Assembly (NCBI GenBank): GCA_026214975.1
Contig: JAOBSW010000577.1
Location: 1 to 64,000, forward strand
DNA: 64,000 nt
Direction of reading: 5' to 3'
Source: Gentiana macrophylla
Lineage: Eukaryota > Streptophyta > Magnoliopsida > Gentianales > Gentianaceae
The position numbers and the translations under genes were made by a program. Positions 36,759-49,300 of this stretch are shown piece after piece. Below the pieces are notes generated by a model, which had not been told where the DNA came from, searched no databases, and saw only the letters and a list, made by a program, of their open reading frames with translations. Numbering within the stretch: the stretch's first letter is position 1; each line of letters starts with the position of its first letter.

Positions 36759-36917
36759 GAATTGCAATTGTGCTGCTGATGCTAAATTAGGCTTTGACAT
36801 TCCTAGAGAGAAGTTTGGGTATTGTAACTGAGGAATAAACCCCCCCAGCTCTATTATCTCTGTAATCAACGCAGATGCTTGCCATTAATTAATGAAATAT
36901 GTTTTCTCAAAAAAAAA
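36759..36917 (+). pseudogene. LINE ORF2 end and poly(A) tail after solo LTR A
   Basis: Downstream of the LTR the RNase H tail continues in shifted frames. The last readable block, INPPSSIISVINADACH then stop (about 36837-36890), is the typical end of plant L1 ORF2. A short untranslated end and nine A residues follow. Confidence 0.75.
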
Positions 36918-36997
36918 TTATCAAATTATCTTAATTCAGCCCATCCGATTATCTGAATATACTCAATTAACCCTCACTTCAAATCAAAATCCTGATT

Positions 36998-37718
36998 CCG
37001 TTCTTCAGGGCCGGCCCAACCAAACCCGAGGCTTAAGGCGAATCGGTACGGTGGGCCTTTGCCGTTAAATTTTTTTTTTTCTCTTGAACACATACTTACA
37101 AAATATATCAACATTGTATTTATAACATCCGTAAATACAAAATTCGAGTTCATTAATAGCCTCGAAACATACCTAGAAGTAATAATTCAAATTCATATCA
37201 TCATATGCATAAACAAAAGTACAAAACATATTTGATACTTACAATGACTACTTCGGTGTCGCCTTTCCAACACTTTTAGAGATGAAATCATCAATCAAAG
37301 TAGAACTGTCAATTTCATCGACCAAATTCTTCTCAATCGATATCATGGCGAGCCCATTCAAAAGTTCTTGGGTCATTGTGCTTCGAAGATTTGGGACTTG
37401 GGAGCGAGTTGGGGATGGAGTTGGAGTGTTGGTTGGGATTGGTGGAGACAAAGAGACAAGAAAAGTCAAAAAGTGGGTGAGACTTTTATGCTTTTTTTTT
37501 TTTTTTTTTTTCCTGGTTGAGACATTATAAAAAAATTGGGCCTGAACAATTTTTTTTTTTTTTTTTTTTTTTTGCAAAATGTGAATCCAAAACTGGCCCG
37601 GACCAATTTTTTTTTTTTTTTTCTTTTTTGCAAAACAGGTAATCCGAGGCCCACCATTCCAGTGGGCTTAAGGCTGGTGTCTGGCCTGCCTTATGGGTGG
37701 GCCGGTCCTGCCGTTCTT
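36998..37718 (-). mobile_element. hAT transposon deletion derivative with 8-bp target duplication
   Basis: Element 37006-37710 (705 bp). Terminal inverted repeats are CAGGGCCGGCCCAACC on the left and CAGGACCGGCCCACCC (complement) on the right. Perfect 8-bp duplications CCGTTCTT lie at 36998-37005 and 37711-37718. The 8-bp duplication and CAGGG...CCGGC ends are diagnostic of the hAT superfamily. It carries only the end of a transposase and several long T runs (37490-37512, 37550-37573, 37606-37627), so it cannot move itself. Confidence 0.93.
37248..37395 (-). pseudogene. hAT transposase C-terminal dimerisation fragment
   Basis: The minus frame reads LNGLAMISIEKNLVDEIDS, then STLIDDFISKS. This is the C-terminal hAT dimerisation end seen in plant proteins often annotated as zinc finger MYM-type 1-like or TTF-type. 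The frame upstream runs into Pro/Thr-rich noise and poly-Lys from the T tracts. Catalytic and DNA-binding parts are missing. Confidence 0.8.
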
Positions 37719-38114
37719 ACAGACATATACGTACACAAACATGCATAAAGAGTAAAGACATAGACACAAACACACACATGAAGACACAAACCTACACGAA
37801 GCTCCACCTCGGTGCTCTATCAGCCTCATTTAGGTGCACCAAACCCAAACATTAATTGAATAAGGAAACGCCCACATTCAAACATGATCGTGTCTCACTA
37901 AATTTTAAACACTAAATTGGAATGAGCTGAATTTTTAATTTTTATTCTTGTCTGGACATACAGAGTTGAATCCCTTTTTCTCCATAGCTAAAGTTGGAGC
38001 CACTTTTATATTTGGAATATAAAACATGCGGTGCAATGAACTAAAACATGATAAACATAAAGAGTATAATATTACAACAACGACCGTTGTGGGGCACAAC
38101 AAGTGACACTACAG
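37719..38114. other. Intergenic DNA, nothing recognised
   Basis: AT-rich with short 'acacaaac' words. No gene or repeat boundary is visible. 'cgttgtggggcacaacaa' near 38085 resembles ends of the small inverted-repeat element found in the APC7 intron. Confidence 0.4.
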
Positions 38115-38225
38115 TGGGGATGTCAATTTCGATTCAATCCTAGTATATATCTATTCTACCCTACCCGTTATTGTAGGGTATTTTTAAAGTAGAGGGTATG
38201 GTATGAATTTGATGTTTCGAATCCA

Positions 38226-38323
<98 letters not shown>

Positions 38324-38722
38324 TATATATCTAGGCGATTTTTTTGATTGATGAGTTGGTTTCTCTAAGAGTTCTATTGACTAACATTAGCATCAGTAGC
38401 GGTATTTTATATATTGAACGTCAATCAGAATAAAGTATGTTTCTATCAGACAATTTTACTATATGATAAAAGTAATTTTATGGAACATGTAAAAAAAAAA
38501 GAGGGACGAAGCATTTTTGTGGTTCCGATTGAATCATTTTCTATCATATGAAATTGAGATAATTAGTTGTGAACGAAATCAGATATCAATGAATATCCAC
38601 GGACCCGTGGTTAACCGCATATGAGGTAGGATACGAATTTTAAAATTTCTGCCCGTACGGATAGTTGGTAGGGTATGGGCATATAAAATTACTACTAAAC
38701 ACGTACCCGTCGACATCCTTAC
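38115..38722. mobile_element. Candidate hAT-type MITE with degenerate ends
   Basis: The left end reads GGGGATGTCAATTTCGATTC. The right end, in complement, reads AAGGATGTCGACGGGTACG. Both are close to the common plant 'GGGATGTCAACGGGT' terminus. Internal 'taccctacccgt' and 'acccgtggttaaccgc' words also fit that family. I could not identify a matching target duplication, so the limits are approximate. Confidence 0.4.
38229..38314. repeat. (AT)43 microsatellite
   Basis: An uninterrupted AT dinucleotide run of 86 bp. Confidence 0.97.
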
Positions 38723-40229
38723 AGAATGGACGTCATCTGCACACGCTGATCGATTATGATGATTTTAAATTGATAATAATATAAACACATCATGATCAAT
38801 GGTGTAGTTTGTGCGTGTATCATTGATCAAATAAGGAAAAATGAATCTTTGTGATGCCAAGAACCGAAATCGTGATTACATTATCCGAATTTGTTAAAGA
38901 AAGTGATGAGTAAGAAAGAGTATCCCAATTCCCCATCCCCATCTAAAACCTTATCCTCCTCCTCTCTCTTGTGAACGTCATCAACGTCGGCATTTTTCTC
39001 CATAACTCTATCTATCTATCGAATTTGTGCTTTTCTTTCTCTTTATCATGTGCTCGAACTAGCTAGCTAGAGCTTTCTCAAGGTGGATATTTTCTTTGCC
39101 ATCTTATCACTATCATCATCTTCAATCTTAAATCTTTTGGGGTCCGTTTGGATCTTGATAGTGAAACATGATGTAATGACGGTCATGCGATGCTCAAAAT
39201 TATCAGGTAATTGAGTTTCGAAAGGATAACCCAATTACTAATTTGATGGTTTTGTTGGTGATCGTTAATCAGCCGAGTCAATTAATTGACTGCTTCCGTA
39301 TATAGAACCTCATCATGCATGGGAGTTAATGTTGGAAACACGTACGGGACAGGACAACTCAGAGCTCAGTGCCATGATCAGAGATAATCACGGAGCCATA
39401 ATCTTGACTTAGGGAGCAAGAATACGTAAATGACTTATATGGAAGTAAAGTTAAATTTACCGTACATAAAAGATAAAATTTGAGTGATTGATTCACTATT
39501 ATTATTTACATTTTTATATGTAAAAGATTCAAAAATTACATTTTCAATATTTAACTTTTATTTTCTACCTATTATCTTTTTCTTTTCTTTTTTGTTGAAG
39601 AAACTACCTATTATCTTTGAATATGTAATTTTTTTTTTTTTTTTTTTTTTTTTGGAAAGGAATGTAAAATATATTGACGATTTAAAAACTTTTGCAAAAT
39701 CTATCTGATGCAAGTGCTGTGAGCAGACCCGTCCCTATACATAGGCCAACAAGGCCACGGCTTAGGGCTTTACAAAAAGGATTAGATTTTAGGGCTCTAG
39801 TTTTTTTTTTTTTCTTTCTTTTGATCCAAGTTTATTAGTCTAAACACGTGACATGTCTTTAAATTGACGTAGGAGCTCTGAACACTCAGGGAGTGCCCTG
39901 ACTATGAGCCTGAATTAGAAGCTAATTAACATATAATTTATCTGTTTTTGGTCCATTTTGCTGTTCTCTTTATTTATTAATTTTCGATTGGGAAGAATCT
40001 TTTGAGTTGGAGAGTGATATTGCATTTATCCATCTGGGACCTTTTCTTTTTCCATAACAAGATTCGCACCTTATTATTCGTCACAAACAAAATGTAAAGG
40101 CGCACAAAAAGAAAGAATGAAGATCTAATTCTTTAACCACATTAATAACACATGCTAATTTAATTTGCTCATACTAATCAAATATATACCACTTGAAAAA
40201 TAAAATTTGAATGTAATGACCCGTTAGAC
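38723..40229. other. Intergenic DNA, no gene
   Basis: Contains a CT-rich stretch at about 38925-39130 that looks like a plant 5' leader but leads to no reading frame. Also present are the wording 'ggggtccgtttggatc' at about 39138 (a frequent transposon edge), a T22 run near 39630, and a decayed hAT-like phrase 'aggccaacaaggccacggct' at about 39744. Confidence 0.4.
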
Positions 40230-40660
40230 CTATGTTATAGGGCGTTACTTGGGGATAGAAGTGTCATACCATTGGAGACAGTGATGTCACCTCTAAAATC
40301 CTTTATGGGGCGTTGCCTAAGGTATTAGATATATATGACTATTATACGAAACTATATGTCACACCGTTGGAGGTGGTGATGCCCTCTCTAAAATCCTTTA
40401 GGGGCTTTAATGGAGTATCAGATATGACTATCATGCGAAAGTGAGTGTCACGCCATTGGAGGCAGTGGTGTTTCCTTTAGAACGTTTGATGTGGTACTAA
40501 ATACGATTACCATAAGGAACTAAGGCGTTGATTCCACATATAGAATCCTTAAGGCGTTACGTTTGGTATCATATGTGACTATCATATGGAACTAATTAAG
40601 TGTCACATCGTTGAAGACGGTGATGCTACTACCTCTAGAATCCTCTAGCTAGTAGGGTCC
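40230..40660. repeat. Degenerate tandem repeat, four copies, ~95 bp
   Basis: Units start at about 40261, 40357, 40445 and 40600. Each has 'gtgtca(t/c)accattgga', 'ggtgatg', 'cctctaaaatccttta' and a 'tatgactatcat' tail. The last interval is longer (~155 bp) and holds half a unit. No coding. It looks like an old minisatellite. Confidence 0.75.
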
Positions 40661-41530
40661 TTATAGGAACACCGGTTTTTTAAAGAAATACCGTAATATC
40701 TCACGTTGAAAGAAACAAAAAAAACATTATTATGACATAAGGTTCAGACATAATATAGTTGATAATTTTTTCAAAAAATTTAGGTTAAAAAAAATCGATA
40801 AATTTACTTGGTTATCTTATCTATTATGGTCAAATAACGTTGCTAGTACTAAATTGTGAGGCGTTACAACATGTACTTCATTATCAAAACTTGGCCCCAT
40901 ATATACGTATTATTTGTCATCAGAATATCTTTAAATTTCATCTCAGTAATTTGTTTCAAAAAAAGATATTAATTAATAATATATAAAGGGATGACATAAT
41001 AGTGGGTGGACGATGTCAGAGGCAATTTCATCACCATGCGTACCGTAAAAATAATACAGGTACAACAGTTGTGTTATAACACGGTTTATCTGTACACCGA
41101 TGATCATGTTGAGTTTACATATGATGTAGTTTTAATCATAAATAACGATAGATATAATCACAGATCATTAATTGTGACACAACGATCAGATCTTCAGATT
41201 ATTACTCGAGAAAGGGAAAACGTTTTCCATTTGCTTATATATGCAGAGATTCGTTATCGTGCAACTTTTAGTGTGTGGCTGAGTCATCAATCGCTTTCGA
41301 TTTAGTTATGAAGTCATGCTAAGAGTATATTTGGAACCAATTACAAGATAGATGGCACTTCCAAATCCACCCCCCACTTCAATTTCATCTTTCCACGTGA
41401 ACATTGGCCAACGTCGACAAGATCAATATCCATTGCATGTAGATATTCTAAGTAGATATTATACGGATATAACCGTTGTATCACAACAAATGAGTGATAT
41501 TTTTTGTCTTTTATATCTTTTCTGATTCTA
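40661..41530. other. Intergenic DNA, no gene
   Basis: AT-rich. A 99-codon frame at 41006-41305 has no motif and no supporting context. Confidence 0.35.
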
Positions 41531-41790
41531 CATGTTTAATTGTTACGGTAAACACTCTTACGTATGTGCTTTAGTTACGATATAAACACCTATATGTTTT
41601 ATTGTTACAATAAATTAGTCTTATGTATATTTCATTGTCACAATAAACACTCATATTATGGTTTTTGTTACGATAAACACACGGTTGGTTGTCCTATAAG
41701 TTAACAAAAACACATAAATAAGAGTGTTTATCGTATAAAAAAACACATACATATATAGAGGATTGAGTGTTTACCGTAATAAATGAAAAA
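41531..41790. repeat. Repeated and inverted 'acgataaacac' motif block
   Basis: Four direct degenerate copies of 'ttgttacgataaacactc' lie between 41541 and 41685. They are followed by inverted copies 'gagtgtttatcgta' (about 41725) and 'gagtgtttaccgtaataaa' (41765). The outermost copies pair over ~15 bp, so the block could be a small inverted-repeat transposon. Confidence 0.55.
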
Positions 41791-42548
41791 TAGAGGCTGG
41801 TTCGAGAGAATATACGCAAAGATGAGGGACCAAAGTGTCATTTCCTCAGGAATTAAAACCGTAAGGGAACTATTTGTTCGAACTTGGTCCGAGAGAGAGA
41901 GAAAAGAAAGAAAGTAGAATGCAACTCTCTGATCGCGTGTGAGTCGTTGATACTAGCAAGATGACTGCAGTCGATCGTAGTATATAAAGCAAGGCAGTCA
42001 AGTCGATCCCATATAGACTATTAATATTTAATTTTGTTAAACACAAGCACAATTTATAGGTCAACCGGAAGGGTGATCTATGACCAACATAAATGTAAAG
42101 TAAATAAAAGAGATGCAAATAAACCAAACTATTCACAACTAATCTCCTCTTCATCCATAATTATATTTGATCCGTATTATATGTGTAATTAAGCTACGGG
42201 TGCAGTCTTCTAACCTTGTCTACTTCCATTTGCAAGGACATCAAACGTCTATGTGCAGTCAACCTATCTTAGGTTGTATTAACATCATATGCATTAAGTT
42301 TGAGAGAGTGTCGGCTCAAGACCGAGAACCTCTTTAGGCAGCTCTCGACGATGACTAGCACGTTCCCAAAAATCGATCCAGACTACGTCCTAACTAACGT
42401 CCGGCTTCTATTGGCACCACGTCCTAACTAACTACACATAATACCAAATTAGTCACCCGGACGTGACTTAATCACATTTATCTAATTAACCCATGATTTC
42501 ATACATATCATCACCCTTGAGAACACAAATCCGGGGTAAGCTGATGGT
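41791..42548. other. Intergenic DNA, nothing recognised
   Basis: No motif-bearing frame and no clear repeat boundary before the solo LTR at 42554. Confidence 0.35.
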
Positions 42549-42553
42549 AAAAT

Positions 42554-44315
42554 TGCTGGATATACAGAAACCCGAATCCGGATCCGATCCATAATTGGAT
42601 CGTCCGATTCGATTCACAAAGACCGATCGAGACACTCGATCCAGCACAATGAAGCTAAGAATAAATCCGCATGCGATTTTACCACGATTCGATTCGCATA
42701 AAAAATTAATAACTGCAAGAAGGTTAGTAGATTTACCCAAACCGGAGAGAGAAGCAATTGACCAAAGGAGAAGCCGCAGTCTTCCGAATTGTATCTCCTA
42801 GCGACGACTGGTGGACGTCGATCCTCGCCGTAGAACCTCCTCGAATATGCTCCAAGAAAAACATTTTCTTCTCTTAATGACTAGAACGAGAAACTAATTT
42901 TTCTCTCCTTTATTCTAAGTGTGGCGCCAATATTGGTAATTATTGTGTTGGAAGAAACTCTCTTTATACTGGAAAATAACTAGTAAACAGAGAGTTATCC
43001 TTTTTCACACCACAATTACCTATTCACATAAGGAAAAGATATTTGCCATAAAATAATAGATAATTCCCAAAAAATCATTCTCTTATTTTTCCATTAATTA
43101 TCCAACAAATAGATAATTAATTAATTACACATGTGACATAATCTAGAAAAATTTCTTTTCCTAATTATTTATCACATGGGACGCCACTTTTAATATCATT
43201 TTAATAGAAAATGTCTTTTCTATTTTACATATTATTTACCAAATAAATAATATTGCATATTCATTAAATAGACCAACTATTTAATTTATTCTCGAGTTCC
43301 ATAAAACGAGAAAACACTCGCGTTACAGAGCCAACCCGGGGACCATGGACTATATAACCAAGAGTATTACAATAAATTGAATAAAATATTCATCGAACAG
43401 AATATTTCTAATCAACTTATTAATTCCGGAATTACGCCACCATAAATCCGAAAATGAACTCTATCGATTATAGATATAACTTATTCCCAAAACGCCGAGT
43501 CGAGTCGATAAGTGTCCATTGATATAATCATTACATATAAACTAACCCTCCATAGACTATCCGTAATAAAGCAGGATTATTTCCGTAAACCTTCTTTAAT
43601 ACATCTTATCATTATTTACCATTAACCCACTAGTGATCAATTAGTTCATAACGAATACGAACTCCGCGGATCGGTTAGTTTCTAGGATCAACAAACAAGG
43701 GGATTGTCTTTCTACTTCCCGCAGGAAAGAATGGATTCCATATCTGTGAGACACACACTTCTCACTCATCCCAGAATAGTGCCAACGTGAAAGTGATTCG
43801 GACCGCGCCTCTTATCGATTCTTAACGAACACATCAAACCCTATCCTGAAACAAGTAGGAGTCTGTAATCACTTCAGGATAGTCAATCCATATATGATCA
43901 TCTTGTGATTTAATAAGATTTCTCAATCACGGAAGTATATGAGAAATACAGATTAAATCGGTCCAGTCCTATATGACTACATCATATATAAATGCCCCAC
44001 TTAGACAACCAATGTCGACGGTCCGGATAAGACGGTCACACCATAAAGTGTTCTGGACGCATTAATGGTGGTTTAATCAATAGACCCCATACTTTGATTA
44101 AGTTCACCACGGACTAACAGTTCAAGTGTATCACCATAAACTTAATCCTCATGTGTGACACACACTAAGTTATATGGCTACATATGATACGACTTGGGAT
44201 TTTCAGTGGTGCATTACTTATAAGCACGAAGCAAATAATAAGATGAGAATAAATATGTCATTTATTAATTTTGAAAACAATTACATAAATTGTCTTTCGG
44301 GCACTACTTCTAACA
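42554..44315 (-). mobile_element. Solo LTR B (same family as solo LTR A, opposite orientation)
   Basis: On the minus strand it starts TGTTAGAAGTAGTGCC and ends TATATCCAGCA. Perfect 5-bp duplications AAAAT lie at 42549-42553 and 44316-44320. It is 1762 bp long. It aligns with 35000-36753 end to end in reverse complement, so the two form a long inverted repeat 5.8 kb apart. Confidence 0.9.
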
Positions 44316-44596
44316 AAAATATGATACCAAATTGACCATCATTAACTACCCATCACTTAGCTTTTGATCGTCCCGAGCAAAAACCAAATCAAACAAACCT
44401 CTAACAATAACAAACTATTTAAGAACGGACTCATTCAAGAAATCTAAATATGTGAGAGTCAACACATATATATCCATCAAGAAACCATTAAGCAATCGTC
44501 TCTCGTGGTAGAACTTACGTGTGTGTGAATAACTCTCAAACAACATGTTGATGAGACAAAATCACATTATACCAACTCAAGCTATACTTATCAAAT

Positions 44597-46306
44597 TGTT
44601 AGATGTAAGTGCCGAAAGACAATTTGTGTAATTGTTTTTAATAATGGATGATGAATTTATCTCACCTTAGTTACTTGCTTTGTGCTTGTAAAGTAATACA
44701 ACTCGCCGCAAACCCTAAGTATATCTCAGATGTAACCACTTAACTCAGTGTATGGATTACACGTGAGGATTGAGTTAGTGGAGATATGCTTAAAGCTGTT
44801 AGTCCGTGGTGAACTTAATCGAGTTTAGGGTCTCTTGATTAAAACACCAATAATGCGCCTGAACACCTTAGGGTGTGATAGTCTTATCCGGATTTGTCGG
44901 TAGAGGTACCTACGTGGGGCATTTATATATGATGGCATTCATATAGGACTGGACCGATTTAATCTGAATTTTCGATATAATTCCGTAATCAAGGAATCTT
45001 ATTTTATCATTAGATGATCATGTATGGATCAACCTTAATCTGAGGTGATCACTGTGGTGCCGCTTGTCCCGGGTAGTGTTTGATGTGTTAGTTACGGTTC
45101 ACTTTAATATGTGTTCCAAGCCACTTCTCATTGGCACTATCTCAGGATGAGTGAGTAGTTTCGATTTTCACAGACATGGAATCCATTCCTTCCTGCGGGA
45201 AGTAGAGAGACGATCCCCTTATTTTTAGCCCTAAGAAAGTGATCGATCCGGGAGTTCATATTAGACTAATTGATCACTAGTCAGATATGTGAACTAATTG
45301 ATCATCAGGGGGTTAATGGTAAATAAGGATAAGATATTCTGTGTCGGGTTTACGGAGATATCCCACTCAGAATGGACAGTCTATGGAGGGTTAATCCGTA
45401 TGTAATGATTATATCAATGGACGCTTATTCACTCTATGGGTTGAGTATAAGTATACATCTATAATCGGTAGAGTTCAGTTTCGGGTTTATGGTGGCGTAA
45501 TCCCGGAATTAATAATTAATGTACTTATTCGGTTCGATGAATAATTAATTATTGGAGCTACTGGTTATAGGTCCATGGTCCCCGATGTGGCTTCTGTAAT
45601 TCGGACTAATAATCTTGTTATTTGGGCCTCAGTGATAATTAATTTGCTGGGCTAATTAATTGATATGCATGAATATTATTTAGTTGGGCTACATTTTGTG
45701 TGGGCTTTTTGACCCTAAAGGTGGCGCCAATAATGTTGAATAATTAGAGGAAAATTAGTTTTCTTGGATAATTATTTGACATATGATTTATCTTTTATTT
45801 GTTAAATGATAATTCATGGAATAATAGATAATAATATGATTTATCCTAATTTGTTTGGGATAATTATTTTATTTATCTTTTATTTGGAAAAAGGATTAAT
45901 GTAATAATTATCTCTTAATTATTTAATCCTTGGAGGACAAGGATTACTCTCCTATATAAAGAGAGTTCTCCCAAGTCTTGAGACATTGGCATAATTTAGA
46001 CACCACTATAGCAAAAAGAAGAGGAAAAATTAGTTTTCTTGTCTTGGGTTTTTAGAAGAAGAAAAACTACAAGTTTTTTTCTGTGTTGCATATCAAGGAG
46101 GTTCGTGTATCAAGAAGGGTGTCCACCAACCGCCGTTTGGAGAACACATTGGAATATCAAGGCTTCTCTTCCCGTTATTGGTAACATGATCTTAAACCCC
46201 CTTGTAGTTGTTTACGTCCTTTAATTATGAATTGTGTCATATAAGTCGTGATCCATCCGCTGCGCATAGATCTAATTCGTTTAGATCTAAGAACCTGCAT
46301 CCTTCA
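44597..46306 (+). repeat. 5' LTR
   Basis: TGTTAGATGTAAG ... GCATCCTTCA. Contains 'ctcctatataaagagag' (TATA) near 45950. Confidence 0.93.
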
Positions 46307-46308
46307 TG

Positions 46309-46319
46309 TGGTATCAGAG
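46309..46319 (+). other. Primer binding site for initiator tRNA-Met
   Basis: TGGTATCAGAG, two bases after the LTR end, matches the 3' end of initiator tRNA-Met. Confidence 0.9.
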
Positions 46320-49300
46320 ACAGGTTCCACGGTTTATATAATCATAATCATAATTAAACGATTTAAAGGAGTGGAATTGCATGTAGGTAAATTTTATTTA
46401 TTGTTTTATGCATTGATAATGATTAATTGCTATGGTTGAAGAGATGGATTGGGGGTTGGCACTGTTTACCCGTTTAGATCTATTGTAAACTCACATAAAC
46501 GATGAAAATTCGTTCATATGAGTATAGAAAATTATGTAATTTATTTGTTGTTGCAATTTTAATTTCCTGAAAATAGATCTGTTTAGTAGCTGTTTAGTTT
46601 TTTTTGTTTTTCCCATTGATCGAGCCGTTGAAACGACGATCCCTCCGGTCAGAATCAAGATTGGAAGATGGTGAACAATTCCACAAAATTTGTCGATCGG
46701 AGTCCGTTTTGATATCCTTTCGTTGCTGTAAAGAAGCTGCTGTAACAGAAAAACTCAGGATTCACAGAAACCCTACCTGTGACTTCCTTGAATTTATGGG
46801 AGAGTTTGGACCGTTGAAACGCAAATCTAACCGTTCAGATCGATAAATATGGAGTTTTTGACGTGGGATAAAAATTTCAGGTCGATCGGGATTAATCCCG
46901 ATTACCAATCGGCCTCGGGAAGTCATTGATGCACTGCTGTAAAAGTCAGATTCAGCAGCAAGTTGGGCGGCTCACTGGAGAAAATTGACAAGTCAAAGCT
47001 CCGATCCAACCGTCCATATTGAAGCCCGAGGAATGAAGAACAGATCTGGAGATTTTCGTTGCGATCCGAGTTCGTTTGGTTTGCCGATCGTCGAAGTTTT
47101 GAACAGCTACAGATTAGGGTTTCTAATTTTATTTTATTTTAATAGATTAGATACGGGGGTGCCAACGGTCCATCTCGATGTTTATTTTCCGCACTAGTAT
47201 ACATGTTTAGATTGTATGTGTAGAACCGGAAAATTGCCATGACATGCATCATATCATGAATTCCACTCCATATGCATACATGTAGAAATTAATTCGAGGA
47301 ATTAGTTAGGCATGTATAAAACACGCTATTAGTTTTAATTAATTGTTTGATATTAATTAGAAACTAATTAGGGTTAAAACCGAGGAACATGGGTTTTTAC
47401 AATCGTCGAGGTTGGGTGATGGATTCTCGGTGAATCCCACTCTGCGAAAGCATAAGGAGTAAAATCCCGAAACCTCGTGGTTAAGGTGTTGGATTCTCGG
47501 TGAATTCCACCTTACCTAGACGAGATTACGTTTTTGTTCCGTAGTGTCTACGTGAAATTTTGATGTTTAAGGATTGGATAATCACGGGCAAACATGGTTC
47601 GAAAGTGGTTTAACCACGGTTGGGTGGTCAACAGTAGCTACGGCTCGATCTACTTCACCCTCCACGTGTGGCGTTTGCACGGGGGTCTGGGAAGGCTGAG
47701 CCATCCGAAGAGCCACTACGGCTCAATGGAGCTAGCTCCCCTAGTCTTGACCCGTCCGACGGCCACATATGTTCCAACGAATAGGTCGGGTGGGCTAGCC
47801 CACGTAACCGACAACATTCGGGCCTATGATTTATTGTTCCTTAATGTAACATCAAGTCCAAAAACGTGATCAGTAAACCCACCACTTTTTCAAAATATTG
47901 AGTGGGAGCGGGAGAGGCGACACCGACCCCACGGCCTCTTGTTGACACAAGCAACGTGAGAGAATGGTGACGCCTCGTGCGGCTTTGATTTCGCCCCTAA
48001 GGATGGCCTTCACCGCTATCAAAATTCAAGGCTTGGTCTCCGAAAGGATAGGATTTTGGGTACTCGTCGGGTCACCGACCGACTCTAAGGCGGCATACTG
48101 GGTCTACCTAAAAATCAAACGAAGAGGTCACACTCATAAAGGGTATTTTGGTAATACCTTGGCTGAAAAAGGAAAGGTGATTGATGATCACAAATGAGAT
48201 GTTCGATTCTCAATCGATCTTCAATATTAATCGAAACCTCTTTGACCTACCCTAAGGCAATCGAGGCATTAGATTAAATCCTTGGAACGGTAGGATAGGC
48301 TATAAGTACTTAGTTTATGTTCCTAAAATTTATTAGTAGTGTATGATTTGGATTTATTTTCTGTCATTTTTATTTACAACTATTTATATATCTCTAGGGT
48401 ACTAGACTGCTAGTGTATGTTTTATATTGACTAGTAACGACTTCGTTAAAAGTGGTAAGTAACTAGAACGTTGTGCTTATTAATCTTACATGCAATTAAT
48501 TTTTCGGAAGAGATATTTTTCTTGAGCCTTCAAGACTTAAGTGACGTAAATAAGTATGTCACTGTTGTCAATCGTGTTGAACGAGAGACGACTGTAGTCA
48601 GTTTGAAAGATGATTGGGACGATAAAATTCTTCTAGTGAATTTTAATGGTGTAGTGTCTACACAAGAAATTTTCTAATAGAAAAATTGGAGAATCATAAA
48701 TTAAAGTGTCGCTAGTTAGACGGTATTTGGAACCGATAAACTAGTGGGAGCTTTTGTCTTATGTTTTTCTAATTTAGAAAATTAGTCCCACTGGTAACGC
48801 TTTCATTAGACATCCACGTTCACGAGTAGTGTCTACTCATACGAATCGCTAGTTCAAGACTATTTCCTTTTAAGGAAAGTTAAGAATGGGAAAGAATGTC
48901 TATAAGTGTTAATCATCTTAATCAAGTTTTGAGGCTAAACCGAAACATTAATTAAAGAAAGTATAGGATAAGGAAAGTGACTTGGATGACTAACCAATGA
49001 ATCCTTAGCGACTTTCTTAACCGAGTAACTTGACTCGGTAGCTTAGTTCTTTGGAAGAACAAGGAAGTGTGCATTAACGATTAATAGAGTAACAACGGGC
49101 GTAATTTCAGCTACAATAGTGGGAGTGATATAAAGAAATGAATTTGGATTCTATCTCTTGAATATCACGAGAAAAAATTATTTTTCTGTTTACAGATTCG
49201 TTGAAACAAATGGATTCACTTTCAAATCGAAATATTGTTACCTCATAGAAAGTGAAAATGACATTTGTAGTACGAATCTGAGACTCGGACTTTTGTTTGA

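Larger units (their letters stand above)
32232..36917 (+). mobile_element. L1-type LINE, 5'-truncated, interrupted by a solo LTR
   Basis: Read on the plus strand: part of the ORF2 reverse transcriptase, zinc-knuckle-type RT C-terminal domain, RNase H, a short 3' end 'ttaatgaaatatgttttctc' and a poly(A) tail (about 36908-36917). The 5' half (endonuclease) is missing, where the Sirevirus LTR begins at 32231. That suggests the copia element inserted into this LINE and the other side was lost. A 1754-bp solo LTR splits the RNase H end. Confidence 0.85.

Noticed and set aside
37248..37577. 109-codon frame with poly-Lys as a novel lysine-rich protein
   Set aside because: The lysines come from T runs on the plus strand. 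Only the last ~45 residues are meaningful (hAT dimerisation end).
39724..39910. Second hAT element, from 'aggccaacaaggccacggct' wording
   Set aside because: Neither a matching second end nor an 8-bp duplication could be found.
42486..42740. 84-codon minus frame spanning the edge of solo LTR B
   Set aside because: It crosses the LTR boundary at 42554 and matches the LTR end of solo LTR A, so it is not a gene.
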